From positions 310,001 to 374,000 of the forward strand of contig NZ_WUUL01000003.1 in NCBI RefSeq assembly GCF_009831235.1: a stretch of 64,000 nt of DNA, read 5' to 3'. This DNA is from Shimazuella alba. GTDB lineage: Bacteria > Bacillota > Bacilli > Thermoactinomycetales > Thermoactinomycetaceae. Within the stretch, counting starts at the first letter, position 1. The number at the start of each line of letters is the position of its first letter. Of this stretch, positions 47,837 through 57,533 are shown piece after piece. The notes beneath the pieces are model-generated. The model did no database searches. It was not told the origin of the DNA and worked only from the letters and a program-made list of their open reading frames with translations. A program made the position numbers and the translations under genes.

Positions 47837-48472
47837 ATGAAAAAGAAACATATCGGTTTTGCAACTTTCGGCAGCCTGCTGACAATCCTTTTTTTATATG
47901 TTGTTAATCAAATAACTAACCCTGAGTATCCTTGGTTTATTTTCCCCACATTCGCGCTCCTACTCTGGCCGATTACACTGCTTTTAGTAACGAGAGGAAA
48001 ACATAAACTCTACGCAGTTATTTGCAGTTTGATGATCATTGCTTTATTCATTCTAAATAACTTTTATTTCTCTGACACTAGTCATCCATGGTTTCTTTAT
48101 CCTTCTTACTTACTTCTATGGTGGCCAATCACTCTATTTGTGGGAAAAAGAGCAAAGACACTCACATTTGCCATCATTGCAAGTACGAGTACCATCCTTT
48201 ACTATTCGTTACTAAACATTTCTCTGTCACCTGAATACCCTTGGGCAATTTATCCGGCTTATCTCGTGCTCTGGTGGCCTATTTCTTTATACTTTGCCAG
48301 ACAGAAAAATCACTTTGGTCTTTCTCTTGCTGGAAGCCTGCTCACAACCTTATTCTTCATTGTGGTAAATGTTGTTTCTACTCCCGACCAAATCTGGGCC
48401 GTCTATCCTATTTTTCTGATTTTATGGTGGCCGTTAAGTATGTACTATTATGAGGAACGTAAGAGAGCATGA
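47837..48472 (+). CDS. Membrane protein of four internal repeats (PW...YP...WWP)
   Basis: A 211-residue, eight-helix membrane protein made of four units of about 52 residues. Each unit has a conserved segment: NPEYPWFIFPTFALLLWPI, DTSHPWFLYPSYLLLWWPI, SPEYPWAIYPAYLVLWWPI and TPDQIWAVYPIFLILWWPL, at about residues 28, 80, 131 and 183. Between them lies a second hydrophobic helix. It resembles the '2TM domain' proteins but in four copies. A strong ribosome site (AGGAGGTCCT) precedes the ATG. It is divergent from the EamA transporter. Function unknown. Confidence 0.75.
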   Translation: MKKKHIGFATFGSLLTILFLYVVNQITNPEYPWFIFPTFALLLWPITLLLVTRGKHKLYAVICSLMIIALFILNNFYFSDTSHPWFLYPSYLLLWWPITLFVGKRAKTLTFAIIASTSTILYYSLLNISLSPEYPWAIYPAYLVLWWPISLYFARQKNHFGLSLAGSLLTTLFFIVVNVVSTPDQIWAVYPIFLILWWPLSMYYYEERKRA

Positions 48473-48567
48473 TAGAGAGAACGTATATAGGAAATCCATA
48501 ATACACTATCAATGTAACAAAAGAGCCATCCCCTCTTTTTATCGGCTTGGTACAATATTAACAAATC

Positions 48568-48609
48568 AAAAAGACTTGAGTCTAATAAAGTAGTTCTCAA
48601 GTCTTTTTA
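48568..48609. terminator. Terminator
   Basis: AAAGACTTGAG pairs with CTCAAGTCTTT, followed by T, just beyond the stop of the stress-protein gene at 48629. Confidence 0.75.
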
Positions 48610-48628
48610 ATTGGTGGTATTATATTAT

Positions 48629-49009
48629 TTACACTCTCGCTCCATATTGTTCCAAAATGTCAAAAGCTTCTTCATAACGATCATTGTCTGTGATGACAGT
48701 TAAACATACATCTTCTGGGTGAGAAAAACCTGTTCCGCCGGCTAAACCACTTGCATCTGGATGAGTGGCTGCCAGAATGCGCGCATCATCATCCATTGGA
48801 GGTGATCCTAAAGCAGTCGTTGTCAACGAGTTACTTTGGTTTTGGAATATACTCGTGATCTCCTCATCCCCATCATATGGATTTCCGCCTAACATGGGAG
48901 AAAATCGGTCGACTGATATAGTTTCAAATCCCTGTGCCTTTAATTCTTCTGCTGCTTTTTGCGCTTGGTCCATCGTTTGAAAGTATCCAAAAATATTACG
49001 TTGACTCAT
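48629..49009 (-). CDS. YflT/general-stress-protein-17M-like protein
   Basis: A 126-residue soluble protein. The N-terminus IFGYFQTMDQAQKAAEELKAQGF and the later DRFSP fit the heat-induced general stress protein (YflT) domain that is found in Bacillus sigma-B regulons; the C-terminal half (VCLTVITDNDRYEEAFDILE) looks like a second ferredoxin-like unit. AAAAGGAGATA precedes the ATG. Role unknown beyond the stress association of the family. Confidence 0.65.
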   Translation of the reverse strand: MSQRNIFGYFQTMDQAQKAAEELKAQGFETISVDRFSPMLGGNPYDGDEEITSIFQNQSNSLTTTALGSPPMDDDARILAATHPDASGLAGGTGFSHPEDVCLTVITDNDRYEEAFDILEQYGARV

Positions 49010-49085
49010 TTTTATCTCCTTTTCTATACGTCATCATTAAAGTATTTGTATTTGATGAATCATCCATACGAAAAAGAAAATCGGT

Positions 49086-49871
49086 CTAGCCAACAAACTT
49101 TCTCAGCAGTTTATTTAACTTATCACGTTCCTCATAAAATGAGCCATGACCACTATATTCAAAGGGAGTAAGCTGTGAATTTCTTATTTTTTGATGGAGT
49201 TCTTGAGCTTGTGCAAAAGGAATTACTTTGTCATGAATACCATGAACAATTAAAGTTGGTACAGAAATCAAAGGTAAATCAGCATATACATTTTCATCTC
49301 TTAACATTACGATAATTCCTGCGGTTGACCAACCTGCTGCCTGTAACCCCAACTGAAAAAACCAATCCGAGTAAGCTCTTGTTATATACTGAAAGAAAAA
49401 GGTATGTGTTAATCCCCTTATCATTTTAGCTCGGTCGTTTAATGTTTCATGCAGCATTTGATTAGCAGCATCTTTATCAGCAAAACCTACAGGAGCCGCA
49501 GCATCTATGAGAACTAGCTTGGATACTCCATGACCTTTGTACCGGCCCATATATCGAATAGCAATTGCCCCACCAGTAGAGTGTCCGGCAAGTATAAAAT
49601 TGTTTAAGCGAAGTGTACTGATCACTTTGTAAATATCATTTGCAAGTTGATCCAATGTGTAACCATCAAATGGCTTATCCGAATTTCCAAATCCTCTCCA
49701 GTCGATTCCGATACAGCGATATCCCCATGCAGGCAGAACATTAAACTGATATTCAAACTGATTATGGCTTAAGGGCCAGCCATGTAAAAAAACAATGGTC
49801 TTACTCCCTCCAGGATTTAGATCCTCGACATATAGATTTACACCTTGTTCCACATTCACATAGTATCCCAT
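49086..49871 (-). CDS. Alpha/beta-hydrolase
   Basis: A 261-residue enzyme. The oxyanion site is HGWPLS near 29, the nucleophile Ser lies in the elbow GHSTGG near 96, the acid is about Asp/Glu near 205 and the His is in YSGHGSF near 243. The closest shape is the haloperoxidase/esterase group (DWRGFGNSDKP). Substrate unknown. Single gene with GGAGGAAAC before the ATG. Confidence 0.88.
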   Translation of the reverse strand: MGYYVNVEQGVNLYVEDLNPGGSKTIVFLHGWPLSHNQFEYQFNVLPAWGYRCIGIDWRGFGNSDKPFDGYTLDQLANDIYKVISTLRLNNFILAGHSTGGAIAIRYMGRYKGHGVSKLVLIDAAAPVGFADKDAANQMLHETLNDRAKMIRGLTHTFFFQYITRAYSDWFFQLGLQAAGWSTAGIIVMLRDENVYADLPLISVPTLIVHGIHDKVIPFAQAQELHQKIRNSQLTPFEYSGHGSFYEERDKLNKLLRKFVG

Positions 49872-49968
49872 GAGTTTCCTCCAGTATTATTAAATGACAT
49901 CAACGATAAGATATTCATTTAGATAAACATGATGAGTACCTAGATCAGTGGAAATAAACAATTTCTAT

Positions 49969-49996
49969 AAAAAAGAGCTATTTCTAAAAACAGCTC
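49969..49996 (-). terminator. Terminator after SDR gene
   Basis: On the minus strand GAGCTGTTTTTAGAAATAGCTC is followed by six T, four bases beyond the stop codon. Confidence 0.75.
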
Positions 49997-49999
49997 CAT

Positions 50000-50752
50000 T
50001 TAACGCCCAAAAAGCCAACCACCATTTACATTTAACACTTCTCCCGTTACAAAAGAAGCCTCTGGAGACACCAAATAGGATACGGCAGCAGCAATATCTT
50101 CTGCTTTACCTGCACGTTTAATTGGTATTTGCTCTATTGTTTGTTGTATACTTTCTTCACTCAGACCTCCATTAAAAAAATTAGTTTCAGGAATAAAACC
50201 AGGAGCTACGGCATTTACAGTAACCCCCTCTGGACTTAACTCTCTGGCTAATGCAAATGTTAAACCATTCAGACCAGCTTTTGCAGAAGAGTATGCTAAA
50301 GAACCAGGACTACTGCCTCCAGAAGCAGCTCCAATGGAACTAATATTTACAATACGGCTTCCTGGCTTCCGCAAAAAAGGAGCTACAGCCATGGTCATCA
50401 TAAATGCACCTTTTAAATTAGAATGATGCACCTCATCCCAAATTTTCACAGCTTCTTCCAATGGTGTCTTGGTGGTTATTCGTTCAAGATGACCAGCATT
50501 ATTAATCAATACATCAATTACATGAGTTCGGTTAACTATTTTTCGAACGACATGTTCTACTTCGGCTCTATCTGTTACATCAGCTTGCACCCAGTGTACA
50601 GATGAATCTATTTTTCTTACAGCATCTTGTAATTTTTGTTTGTCCCTGCCCAAAATGGTAACATCAAAGCCATCTCTCACCAATTTCTGAGCTATACCAA
50701 AGCCTATTCCACTGCTACCTCCCGTAATAACAGCAACACGTTTTTCAGACAT
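50000..50752 (-). CDS. Short-chain dehydrogenase/reductase
   Basis: A 250-residue SDR. The cofactor motif is TGGSSGIGFGIA (residues 10-21), NNAG is near 86, the catalytic Ser, Tyr and Lys lie in NISSIGAA and YSSAKAG, and the C-terminal VTGEVLNVNGGWLFG is standard. It is probably a 3-oxoacyl-reductase-like or alcohol dehydrogenase. AAAGGAGGTT gives a strong start. It is divergent from a LysR regulator 116 bases away. Confidence 0.92.
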   Translation of the reverse strand: MSEKRVAVITGGSSGIGFGIAQKLVRDGFDVTILGRDKQKLQDAVRKIDSSVHWVQADVTDRAEVEHVVRKIVNRTHVIDVLINNAGHLERITTKTPLEEAVKIWDEVHHSNLKGAFMMTMAVAPFLRKPGSRIVNISSIGAASGGSSPGSLAYSSAKAGLNGLTFALARELSPEGVTVNAVAPGFIPETNFFNGGLSEESIQQTIEQIPIKRAGKAEDIAAAVSYLVSPEASFVTGEVLNVNGGWLFGR

Positions 50753-50867
50753 CTATAAACCTCCTTTTTGAAACCATGATGGTTATAGTAACATGAAACT
50801 ATTATTAACAAAAATATCTTATTTATATATCTGTAATAAATAAAATTTATGAAAAAGGAATGAAGAG

Positions 50868-51752
50868 ATGGAACTAAGACAGGTAAAATATTTTGTCGCA
50901 GTCGCAGAAGAATTACATTTTGGTAGAGCAGCCAATAAAATTGGGATCGCTCAACCTGCTTTAAGCCAACAAATCCAACAACTGGAACAAGAGCTTGGAG
51001 GACTGTTACTAAACAGGACAAAGCGAAGTGTTTCACTTACTATGGCAGGAAAGTTATTTTTACCAGAGGCAAGATCACTACTCGAAAAATCCAAACATGC
51101 ACAGGATTTAGTAAGAAGATCCTTTGAAGGAATGGTCGGAGACTTGAAATTGGGATTTGTTGAATCGGCAACATGGGACATTCTTCCAAATGTAATTTCT
51201 GCTTATCGCAGCCAATTTCCTGTTGTCAAAATTACACCTCGTCATTTACATACCGTACACCAAATTCAAGCTATCCGAGATGGAAATATAGATATTGGTA
51301 TTATAGGACTACCTGTCAATGACCCAGATTTGTCCGTTTATGTTATACGAAAAGAAGCATATTGGATTGCATTACATCCTGATCATTGTAGGGCTGATCC
51401 TGAATCTAAAATTTTTGTAAGCGATCTTTCACATGAATCTTTCATCGTAACCAACCGTGAAGTCGGTGCTGCTTATTATGATACCATGGTGAAGATATGT
51501 ATGAACAATGGTTTTAGCCCTTCTATTGTTCAAACTGTTGACGAAATACAAACGATGTTATCCCTTGTTTCATCAGGAATGGGGATTGCCTTCATACATG
51601 AATCAGCAAAAAATTTACGAAACGACATTATCTATAAACCTTTACACGATACCGATCAATATGCCTACCAAATTTCGCTTGTTTGGAGGAAAAGAGAGAG
51701 TTCGCCGATCATCAAAGGATTCCTTAAAGAAGTTCGACATCTTTACCTTTAG
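50868..51752 (+). CDS. LysR-family regulator (CynR/BenM-like)
   Basis: A 294-residue regulator. The HTH is MELRQVKYFVAVAEELHFGR followed by AANKIGIAQPALSQQIQQLE. The ligand domain starts near 90 (DLKLGFVESATWDILP). It is head to head with the SDR gene, which is its likely target. Confidence 0.9.
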   Translation: MELRQVKYFVAVAEELHFGRAANKIGIAQPALSQQIQQLEQELGGLLLNRTKRSVSLTMAGKLFLPEARSLLEKSKHAQDLVRRSFEGMVGDLKLGFVESATWDILPNVISAYRSQFPVVKITPRHLHTVHQIQAIRDGNIDIGIIGLPVNDPDLSVYVIRKEAYWIALHPDHCRADPESKIFVSDLSHESFIVTNREVGAAYYDTMVKICMNNGFSPSIVQTVDEIQTMLSLVSSGMGIAFIHESAKNLRNDIIYKPLHDTDQYAYQISLVWRKRESSPIIKGFLKEVRHLYL

Positions 51753-51853
51753 AAAGCTTTCTAAAGTGATTACTTTAACGTGATGAGATTTATATCAAGA
51801 TAAGTATGTTAATTGCAATTTGCTATTTAATTAGAAATAAGTTATGGAAATAG

Positions 51854-52662
51854 ATGAGAACAATGAATAAAAATAACCTAATATGTGACATGGAAAAGCG
51901 AGCTTGTGGTGTTCAAAAAGATAATGAAATGGAATTCATTGATTTTTCTAGACCGAGAGAAATCATCGAACTTTACTATTTTACTGATCCAATCTGCTCT
52001 CACTGTGGCTCTAGAGCCTGATCTTCGGAAGTTTATTGAACAATATAGTCATTATTTTCATTTCAATACGGTAATGGGTGGATTATAAGAAAGCTGGGAT
52101 GGATTTGCTGATGTAAAAAATGGAATTCACACCCTTCCGATATGGCTGCTCACTGGAGAGAAGTAGGAGAACACTCGCGTATGCCTATTGATGGTTCGGT
52201 ATGGCTTACAAATCCACTTCAATCTTCTTACTCTCCATCACGTGTGTTTAAAATAATTCACCAAAAAAACGTTAAATCAGCAAATGTTTTTTACATCATG
52301 CCAGAGAAGCAGTGTTTGTATGTAATCAAAATATCGAATAAGAACAGGTATTAACAGAAATTATCCAACAGATCGGCCCTAGCTGTGTGAAAGAAGCAAA
52401 CCGTCCAATAGCACATCAACTTTTAAATCAGGATTTCGAATTAGCTAAAAGTTATGGCGTACACGGATTCCCTACTATTATCATGGTAAACAAAACAAAG
52501 AAAGGAGTTAAAATTGTTGGTGTTCGCTCCCTAGAAGACTATGAAAATGGATTACGACAAGTCCTCCCTCCAGATATAACAATGGAAGCAACAGATCCAC
52601 AACCTTTGACTGAGCTTCTCAAAAAAGAAAAACGTTTATTTCGTTTATCAAAAAAGAACTAA
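51854..52662 (+). pseudogene. Decayed SpxH/YjbH-like (DsbA-family) adaptor gene
   Basis: Pieces in several frames line up with SpxH, the ClpXP adaptor for Spx: ELYYFTDPICSHC (CxxC site), then after a one-base loss ALEPDLRKFIEQYSHYFHF, a stop, WDGFADVKNGIHT, then AAHWREVGEHSRMPIDGSVW, and finally 52387-52662 with AKSYGVHGFPTIIMVN and LKKEKRLFRLSKKN. At least three frameshifts and one stop are needed, so it is dead. A working copy would be expected elsewhere in the genome. Confidence 0.75.
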
Positions 52663-53181
52663 ACTTTCCTTATAAACAGAAAGAAATTCTCGGTGAAATG
52701 TATATTGAAACGATATACTAATTATGTAGGTGCTAAGAATCAAGCAGAAGTAAAAAATAGATAAAATCCCACCTATTTTAGAGGGCTTTAACTCAAATAT
52801 ATGAGTTAAAGCCCTTTATACAAGATAATCAACCACTAATTTATCAATATTCAAATATAAAAAATTTGATATACACATTATAGCTGCATTTATTTTGACC
52901 AGTTGATTTCCTAAGAACATAAAAAAACTATTCAAATTTAGTCAACTTCATGTAAATATTTCTCATTTATTCGTGACTTTCACTTTTAATTTACTCGATT
53001 AATTGAAAAGAAAAGAGGATGAATGTTCAGATTTCAACTTGATTAAATTCATAATGTCAACAAACCTTACACAAAATTGCCTTATTTCCTTACTCATGCT
53101 ATTATCAACCCAACATTCTAATTTTGAACACATCTATGTGTTAGATTAGTTAACAATTATAAAATTTTAGGGGTGTTGGAT
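52663..53181. other. Intergenic region before ammonium transporter
   Basis: No gene. It contains a strong hairpin at 52783-52814 and then about 350 bases of A/T-rich sequence that should hold the amt promoter. I saw no clear GlnR or TnrA box. Confidence 0.5.
52783..52820 (+). terminator. Terminator-like hairpin
   Basis: GGGCTTTAACTCA is perfectly complementary to TGAGTTAAAGCCC (13 bp, 6-base loop), followed by TTTATA. Confidence 0.75.
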
Positions 53182-54510
53182 TTGAAATTAGCAGATTTAT
53201 CATTATTAGCAGATTCTTTTTTTATCTTTCTTAGCGCAGTATTAGTCATTTTCATGCAAGCGGGATTTGCACTTTTAGAAGCTGGTTCAACACGGATGAA
53301 AAATGCAGGTCACATAGCCGCAAAGCAATTACTTAGTTTTTCGATTGTAGCCATCGTCTTTTGGGCTGTCGGATATGGGTTTACATTTGGAGATGGGAAA
53401 TGGATTGGAACCACTAATTTTTTCCTATCTACTCCAGCTGAAGCTGGATCAACACCTATTGAAATCTCCTTCTTATTTCAATTCTCCTTTGCAGCTGTAT
53501 CCCTCGCTATTGCATGGGGTGGGTTTGCAGAGCGTGCCAAGTTAAGTGTATATATATTGTTTGGAGCACTTTTTACCATATTTATTTATCCCGTTATTGG
53601 TCACTGGGTATGGGGAAGTGAAGGTTGGCTGCACGAACTTGGAAAACAAGATTTTGCAGGTTCTACGGTTGTCCATCTAACAGGTGGAGTAGCAGCTCTG
53701 ATTGCAACCTTGATGTTGCGCCCCAGAAAAGGGAAATATAACGAAGACGGAACCGTAAACACGATCCCAGGACATAACCAAGTGTATTCCGTGTTAGGGG
53801 CTTTGATTATTTGGCTGGGCTGGTTTGGCTTTAATCCAGGTAGTACTTTAACATTAAAAGATGGATTTTTCGGGTATGTAGCTTTGACAACAAACCTAGG
53901 AGCTACAGCGAGTGTACTAGGCGCGATGTTTATGGCATATTTACGCAAACAAAAACTAGAAGTATCCATAATGGTAAATGGCTTGTTGGCTGGTTTGGTA
54001 GCAATCACTGCCTCCTGTGCATTTGTGGAACCATGGGCAGCGATTATCATCGGATTTATCGCTGGTGCCATTACCGTAATCTCCGCTAGTTTCCTTGAAA
54101 GAAGAGGGATTGATGACCCTATCTATGCCTTTTCTGTCCATGGTGTAGCAGGAATCTGGGGTACTATCTCCACTGGTATCTTTGCTGCACCACGTTTAGT
54201 AGAAAAAGTAGGAGTAGGTTCAGCTGGTTTGCTTTATGGCGGCGGCTTTCATCAGCTTGGTGTACAGACTTTAGGTGTAGCCATCACGATCCTCTATGTC
54301 GCACTTGCTTCTTTTGTTTTACTATCCATTATCAAATCGATCGTTGGCTTTCGCGTATCAGAGGAACATGAGCAAATCGGCCTTGATATTTCGGAACATG
54401 GAAGCTATGCTTATCCAGAGCATCCAAACCATCTAGAGGATGCGAAAATAAAAGAAACAGAAGTAAGTAAGACTCCTTTATCAGAAGAAGCAATATATGC
54501 AAAAGCTTAA
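53182..54510 (+). CDS. amt: Ammonium transporter (Amt/Rh family)
   Basis: An 11-helix NH4+/NH3 channel-transporter of about 442 residues. Conserved marks are VIFMQAGFALLEAGSTRMKN, FAGSTVVHLTGGVAALIA with the first pore His, the GWFGFNPGS segment, and SVHGVAGIWGT with the second. The best start is TTG 53182, eight bases after AGGGG; a GTG at 53173 overlaps that site. A C-terminal cytosolic tail follows helix 11. No PII (glnK) gene is next to it, although the two are often paired in other bacteria. Confidence 0.92.
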   Translation: MKLADLSLLADSFFIFLSAVLVIFMQAGFALLEAGSTRMKNAGHIAAKQLLSFSIVAIVFWAVGYGFTFGDGKWIGTTNFFLSTPAEAGSTPIEISFLFQFSFAAVSLAIAWGGFAERAKLSVYILFGALFTIFIYPVIGHWVWGSEGWLHELGKQDFAGSTVVHLTGGVAALIATLMLRPRKGKYNEDGTVNTIPGHNQVYSVLGALIIWLGWFGFNPGSTLTLKDGFFGYVALTTNLGATASVLGAMFMAYLRKQKLEVSIMVNGLLAGLVAITASCAFVEPWAAIIIGFIAGAITVISASFLERRGIDDPIYAFSVHGVAGIWGTISTGIFAAPRLVEKVGVGSAGLLYGGGFHQLGVQTLGVAITILYVALASFVLLSIIKSIVGFRVSEEHEQIGLDISEHGSYAYPEHPNHLEDAKIKETEVSKTPLSEEAIYAKA

Positions 54511-54520
54511 CCACTCCATT

Positions 54521-54559
54521 CATCACCTGACTATATTTTTTAGTCAGGTGATGATGTTT
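54521..54559 (+). terminator. amt terminator
   Basis: CATCACCTGACTA pairs with TAGTCAGGTGATG, followed by a T run. Confidence 0.85.
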
Positions 54560-54872
54560 TTCCAGCCATTTTTGCTTATCATCGATTCGTTCCTACATTT
54601 CAAATCTAATAAAAATATTGATATAGAAAGGAACAGCTTGTCATATCCTGTAAATGCAATTTAATTTGATTTTTTAGATTAGTCAAATTAAAATAAAGAT
54701 GTACAAGCCCATATAGATACTGCGTTTTAACATACCGCATATCTGTTTTTTTCTGGAGATGAAAACTGTTCCTACTACCATAGGCATCATGAGCAAGCAC
54801 AAGCTGGATGAAGCCATAGCTCCGTTGCCATCATGGAAGAAGTAAGTTCTATACCCAAAGGGGAAGGATCAT
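54560..54872. other. Intergenic region with a possible 28-codon frame
   Basis: Mostly A/T-rich. One short frame at 54759-54845 (MKTVPTTIGIMSKHKLDEAI... to a stop) follows TGGAG, but its coding status is weak. I see nothing else. Confidence 0.3.
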
Positions 54873-55229
54873 ATGTACAAAACAGTGGGTATCTACAAAA
54901 ATATTACAGATTCCAAAGAATTCGAGAAATATTATATAGAAGCAATTTTTCCAAAGATGATTACCTTTCCAGGGGTAGTAAAAATGAAAATTACCAATCT
55001 TATTGATAACACAAGAAAAATTTCCCCTGGTATGGAAGGTATTCAATTTATTATCGAGACGCATTATGAATCGATTCAAGATTTGAGAAAAATTGTAGAT
55101 ACAGAAGAAGGACAAGATATTGTAAAAACTATTCTCGGAAATCAACATGCCGAATGCGGTCGATACATCGGGGAAAGTAAATCATTTTTGTCAAAAGAAA
55201 TGCAAAATAAACCTACAGGGAGTCGATAG
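54873..55229 (+). CDS. EthD/ABM-like small protein
   Basis: A 118-residue soluble protein that looks like a ferredoxin-like dimeric alpha-beta barrel unit: MYKTVGIYKNITDSKEFEKY, then FPKMITFPGVVKMKITNLID, then FIIETHYESIQDLRKIVDTE. This matches the EthD/antibiotic-monooxygenase-like pattern, but no catalytic residues are assigned. GGGGAAGGATC precedes the ATG. A dead paralogue lies at 60224-60708. Confidence 0.7.
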   Translation: MYKTVGIYKNITDSKEFEKYYIEAIFPKMITFPGVVKMKITNLIDNTRKISPGMEGIQFIIETHYESIQDLRKIVDTEEGQDIVKTILGNQHAECGRYIGESKSFLSKEMQNKPTGSR

Positions 55230-55245
55230 TCTCCCTGTAGGTTTA
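55209..55245. terminator. Bidirectional terminator
   Basis: AAACCTACAGGGAG pairs with CTCCCTGTAGGTTT, between convergent genes; it overlaps the end of the EthD-like gene. Confidence 0.85.
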
Positions 55246-56160
55246 TTCATCTCTCAATTTTTTCATTAAATCCAAGAAGGCATCTGGCGGCTCTACTTTT
55301 AATTCTATTCTTTTTTGCGTCCTTGGATGTGTAAACCCAAGTACAGTAGCATGCAGAGCTTGCCCTTCAAATCCATAATTATTTTTAGCTGGTCCATACA
55401 GAGGATCGCCGATCAATGGATGTCCAATCGATTTCATATGTACACGAATTTGATGTGTTCTTCCTGTCTCTAATTTACATTTTATATAGGTAGCTTTTGT
55501 AAAACGTTCTATGACTGTAAAATGTGTAATTGCCTGCTTACCACGTTTATGCTCTACCGCCATACGCTTTCGTTCTTTCGGGTCACGACCTATTGGTGCA
55601 TCAATCAAACCATGTTCATGATGGATAGTACCATGAACAATAGCTAAGTATTCTCTTGTTATACTGTGCTCTTTCAATTGCTCCACGAGCGAATGGTGCG
55701 CTAAATCATTTTTAGCGATCATGAGCAAACCAGAGGTGTCTTTATCAATGCGATGGACGATCCCCGGTCGCGCTACCCCACCTATCCCAGATAGATCCTC
55801 TTTGCAATGAAAGAGTAATGCATTGACAAGGGTTCCACTTGCATGCCCAGGAGCAGGATGAACAACCATTCCTCTTGGTTTGTTTAATACTAATACATCA
55901 GAATCCTCATAGCATATCTCTAATGGAATATCCTCAGCAAGGACATCTAGCTCTTCCAATTCTGGAACGTCAATCTCTATATTTTCTCCGACTTTTACCC
56001 GATAGCTCTCTTTTCTCACTTTCCCATTTACAAATACGCGATTAGCAGAAATCCATTCTTGTACTCGTACACGAGACCACCCTGGATCAAGACCCGCAAT
56101 TGCTTTATCCAACCTCTCTCCAGCTAGTTCTTCGTTGATCGTAACACAATATGTTTGCAT
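55243..56160 (-). CDS. rluD: RluD-type 23S rRNA pseudouridine synthase (YlyB)
   Basis: A 305-residue enzyme. The N-terminal S4 RNA-binding domain (GERLDKAIAGLDPGWSRVRV) is followed by the RluA-type catalytic domain with the Asp in GIVHRIDKDTSGLL near 138, plus HQIRVHMKSIGHPLIGDPLYG (written here as HQIRVHMKSIGH, PLIGDPLYG). It starts right where the lspA stop ends, as in Bacillus lspA-ylyB. In Bacillus pyrR follows directly; here 30 kb intervenes. Confidence 0.94.
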   Translation of the reverse strand: MQTYCVTINEELAGERLDKAIAGLDPGWSRVRVQEWISANRVFVNGKVRKESYRVKVGENIEIDVPELEELDVLAEDIPLEICYEDSDVLVLNKPRGMVVHPAPGHASGTLVNALLFHCKEDLSGIGGVARPGIVHRIDKDTSGLLMIAKNDLAHHSLVEQLKEHSITREYLAIVHGTIHHEHGLIDAPIGRDPKERKRMAVEHKRGKQAITHFTVIERFTKATYIKCKLETGRTHQIRVHMKSIGHPLIGDPLYGPAKNNYGFEGQALHATVLGFTHPRTQKRIELKVEPPDAFLDLMKKLRDE

Positions 56161-56643
56161 CTAGGCGTCTCCTACAGAAGTATTAACTTGTTCTTTTTTC
56201 GTTTCCGTGAGACTTGCAATCAAGAACAACACAACGCCTACACAAAGAGCGGAATCAGCGACATTAAAAATCGGAAATTGATAGCTACCAAATTGAAAAT
56301 GGAAAAAATCAACTACTTCTCCTGTACGTATTCGATCAATGAAATTTCCTATTGCACCCCCTAATATAAGAGAAAGCGCTAGTTTGGTTAAAATGGTTTC
56401 TTTTTTCATTTTGATCATATATACGATAATCCCAATAACAACACAAGATGTCACAATAATAAACAACCATCGTTGATCTTGCAGGATACCAAAAGCAGCT
56501 CCTCTATTTCGATGAGAAGTGATATAAAAAAAATCAGTTATCACAGAAATGGATTGGTACAGTTCCATATTATGGACAATCCACCACTTGCTAAATTGAT
56601 CCAGTGCAATAATCACGATTGATAGTAGAAAAAAAAGGTACAC
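56161..56643 (-). CDS. lspA: Lipoprotein signal peptidase (signal peptidase II)
   Basis: A 160-residue membrane aspartyl protease with four helices that removes lipoprotein signal peptides. The two catalytic Asp are in GNFIDRI and FNVADSALC. The GAAFGIL motif near residue 53 is conserved. It abuts the pseudouridine synthase gene and lies downstream of the ylyA-like gene. Confidence 0.95.
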   Translation of the reverse strand: MYLFFLLSIVIIALDQFSKWWIVHNMELYQSISVITDFFYITSHRNRGAAFGILQDQRWLFIIVTSCVVIGIIVYMIKMKKETILTKLALSLILGGAIGNFIDRIRTGEVVDFFHFQFGSYQFPIFNVADSALCVGVVLFLIASLTETKKEQVNTSVGDA

Positions 56644-56785
56644 AAAACTCCCCCGTTCCAGTTATTCTTTACCGATTGTAGCACAAGGAGACGGAGGAAG
56701 AAAACGACTTTCCATTCAACTCTGGCTATTCACTAGCTCTTTCTTGTTCTAGTCCTAACTGTTGCTTTTTAATGCTTACATACTC

Positions 56786-57481
56786 TTACAGATCTTCATC
56801 TGAATTTAGTTCTCTCTCTTTGCGATAGTATGCTTCATTATGGACAATTTCCGGCATACCTTCATTGTGACCTGTTATATCTGTAATAGCGAATCCTTCT
56901 ATCAAATCCACATATCCTTGAGGTTCATCATTATCTTCTGTTAATTCATCATATGATGTTCCATCATTAAAGTAATCTGGCGGGTTAGATGTTCCATATC
57001 TCTCCACATCTTGCCATGTATCTTCTCCATCATAACCATTGTAGTCATTATTATCTTTAAAGCTATGTGTAGCAGAATTTTCGAGTACCTCTTCTTCTAT
57101 GGGTCGACGACCTGTAATTTGACGAGTCGAATGATGCTCTTTGCAAGTTGTTGTCCAAGGAATCGCCTCTAATCTCTCAAAAGGGATTTCTTGATGACAT
57201 ACTTCACATTTTCCATAATCACCTGAATCTATGCGAGATAAAGCCAAATTTACTGCTTCAATATGATGTTGGTCAGCATCTTGCAGAGATAGATCCTTCC
57301 CTCTTTCAAATAGTTCTGATCCAACATCTCCAGGATGGTTATCATAAGCTGATAGTTCACCTATTGAATCACTCATCGCCATCTCTAACCCGTATCCGTG
57401 GTTATCTGCTAAACTCTGTTCAGAATCATTCTTTTCCTTTAGCAGTATATTTTTTAATGTTGCTAATTGTTGTTGATTCAT
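56786..57481 (-). CDS. TraR/DksA-type zinc-finger protein (YlyA/YteA-like)
   Basis: A 231-residue protein. Residues about 95-120 hold the finger CEVCHQEIPFERLEAIPWTT followed by TCKEHH. The second half-site is CxxH-type rather than the usual CxxC. The N-terminal part is a DksA-like helical hairpin, and the long C-terminal tail is very acidic (many Asp, Glu and Asn). In Bacillus a related gene, ylyA, occupies the same spot between ileS and lspA, and has been linked to sporulation sigma-G transcription. GGAGGTTTATGA precedes the ATG. Confidence 0.85.
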   Translation of the reverse strand: MNQQQLATLKNILLKEKNDSEQSLADNHGYGLEMAMSDSIGELSAYDNHPGDVGSELFERGKDLSLQDADQHHIEAVNLALSRIDSGDYGKCEVCHQEIPFERLEAIPWTTTCKEHHSTRQITGRRPIEEEVLENSATHSFKDNNDYNGYDGEDTWQDVERYGTSNPPDYFNDGTSYDELTEDNDEPQGYVDLIEGFAITDITGHNEGMPEIVHNEAYYRKERELNSDEDL

Positions 57482-57533
57482 TCATAAACCTCCATACTTT
57501 TTTTGTTAGCATTTCCAAAAACAAAAAAAGTAC

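Noticed and set aside
54606-54800. Minus-strand frame starting MLAHDAYGSRNSFH
   Set aside because: No ribosome site, no family match and A/T-rich drift after 20 codons; treated as intergenic.
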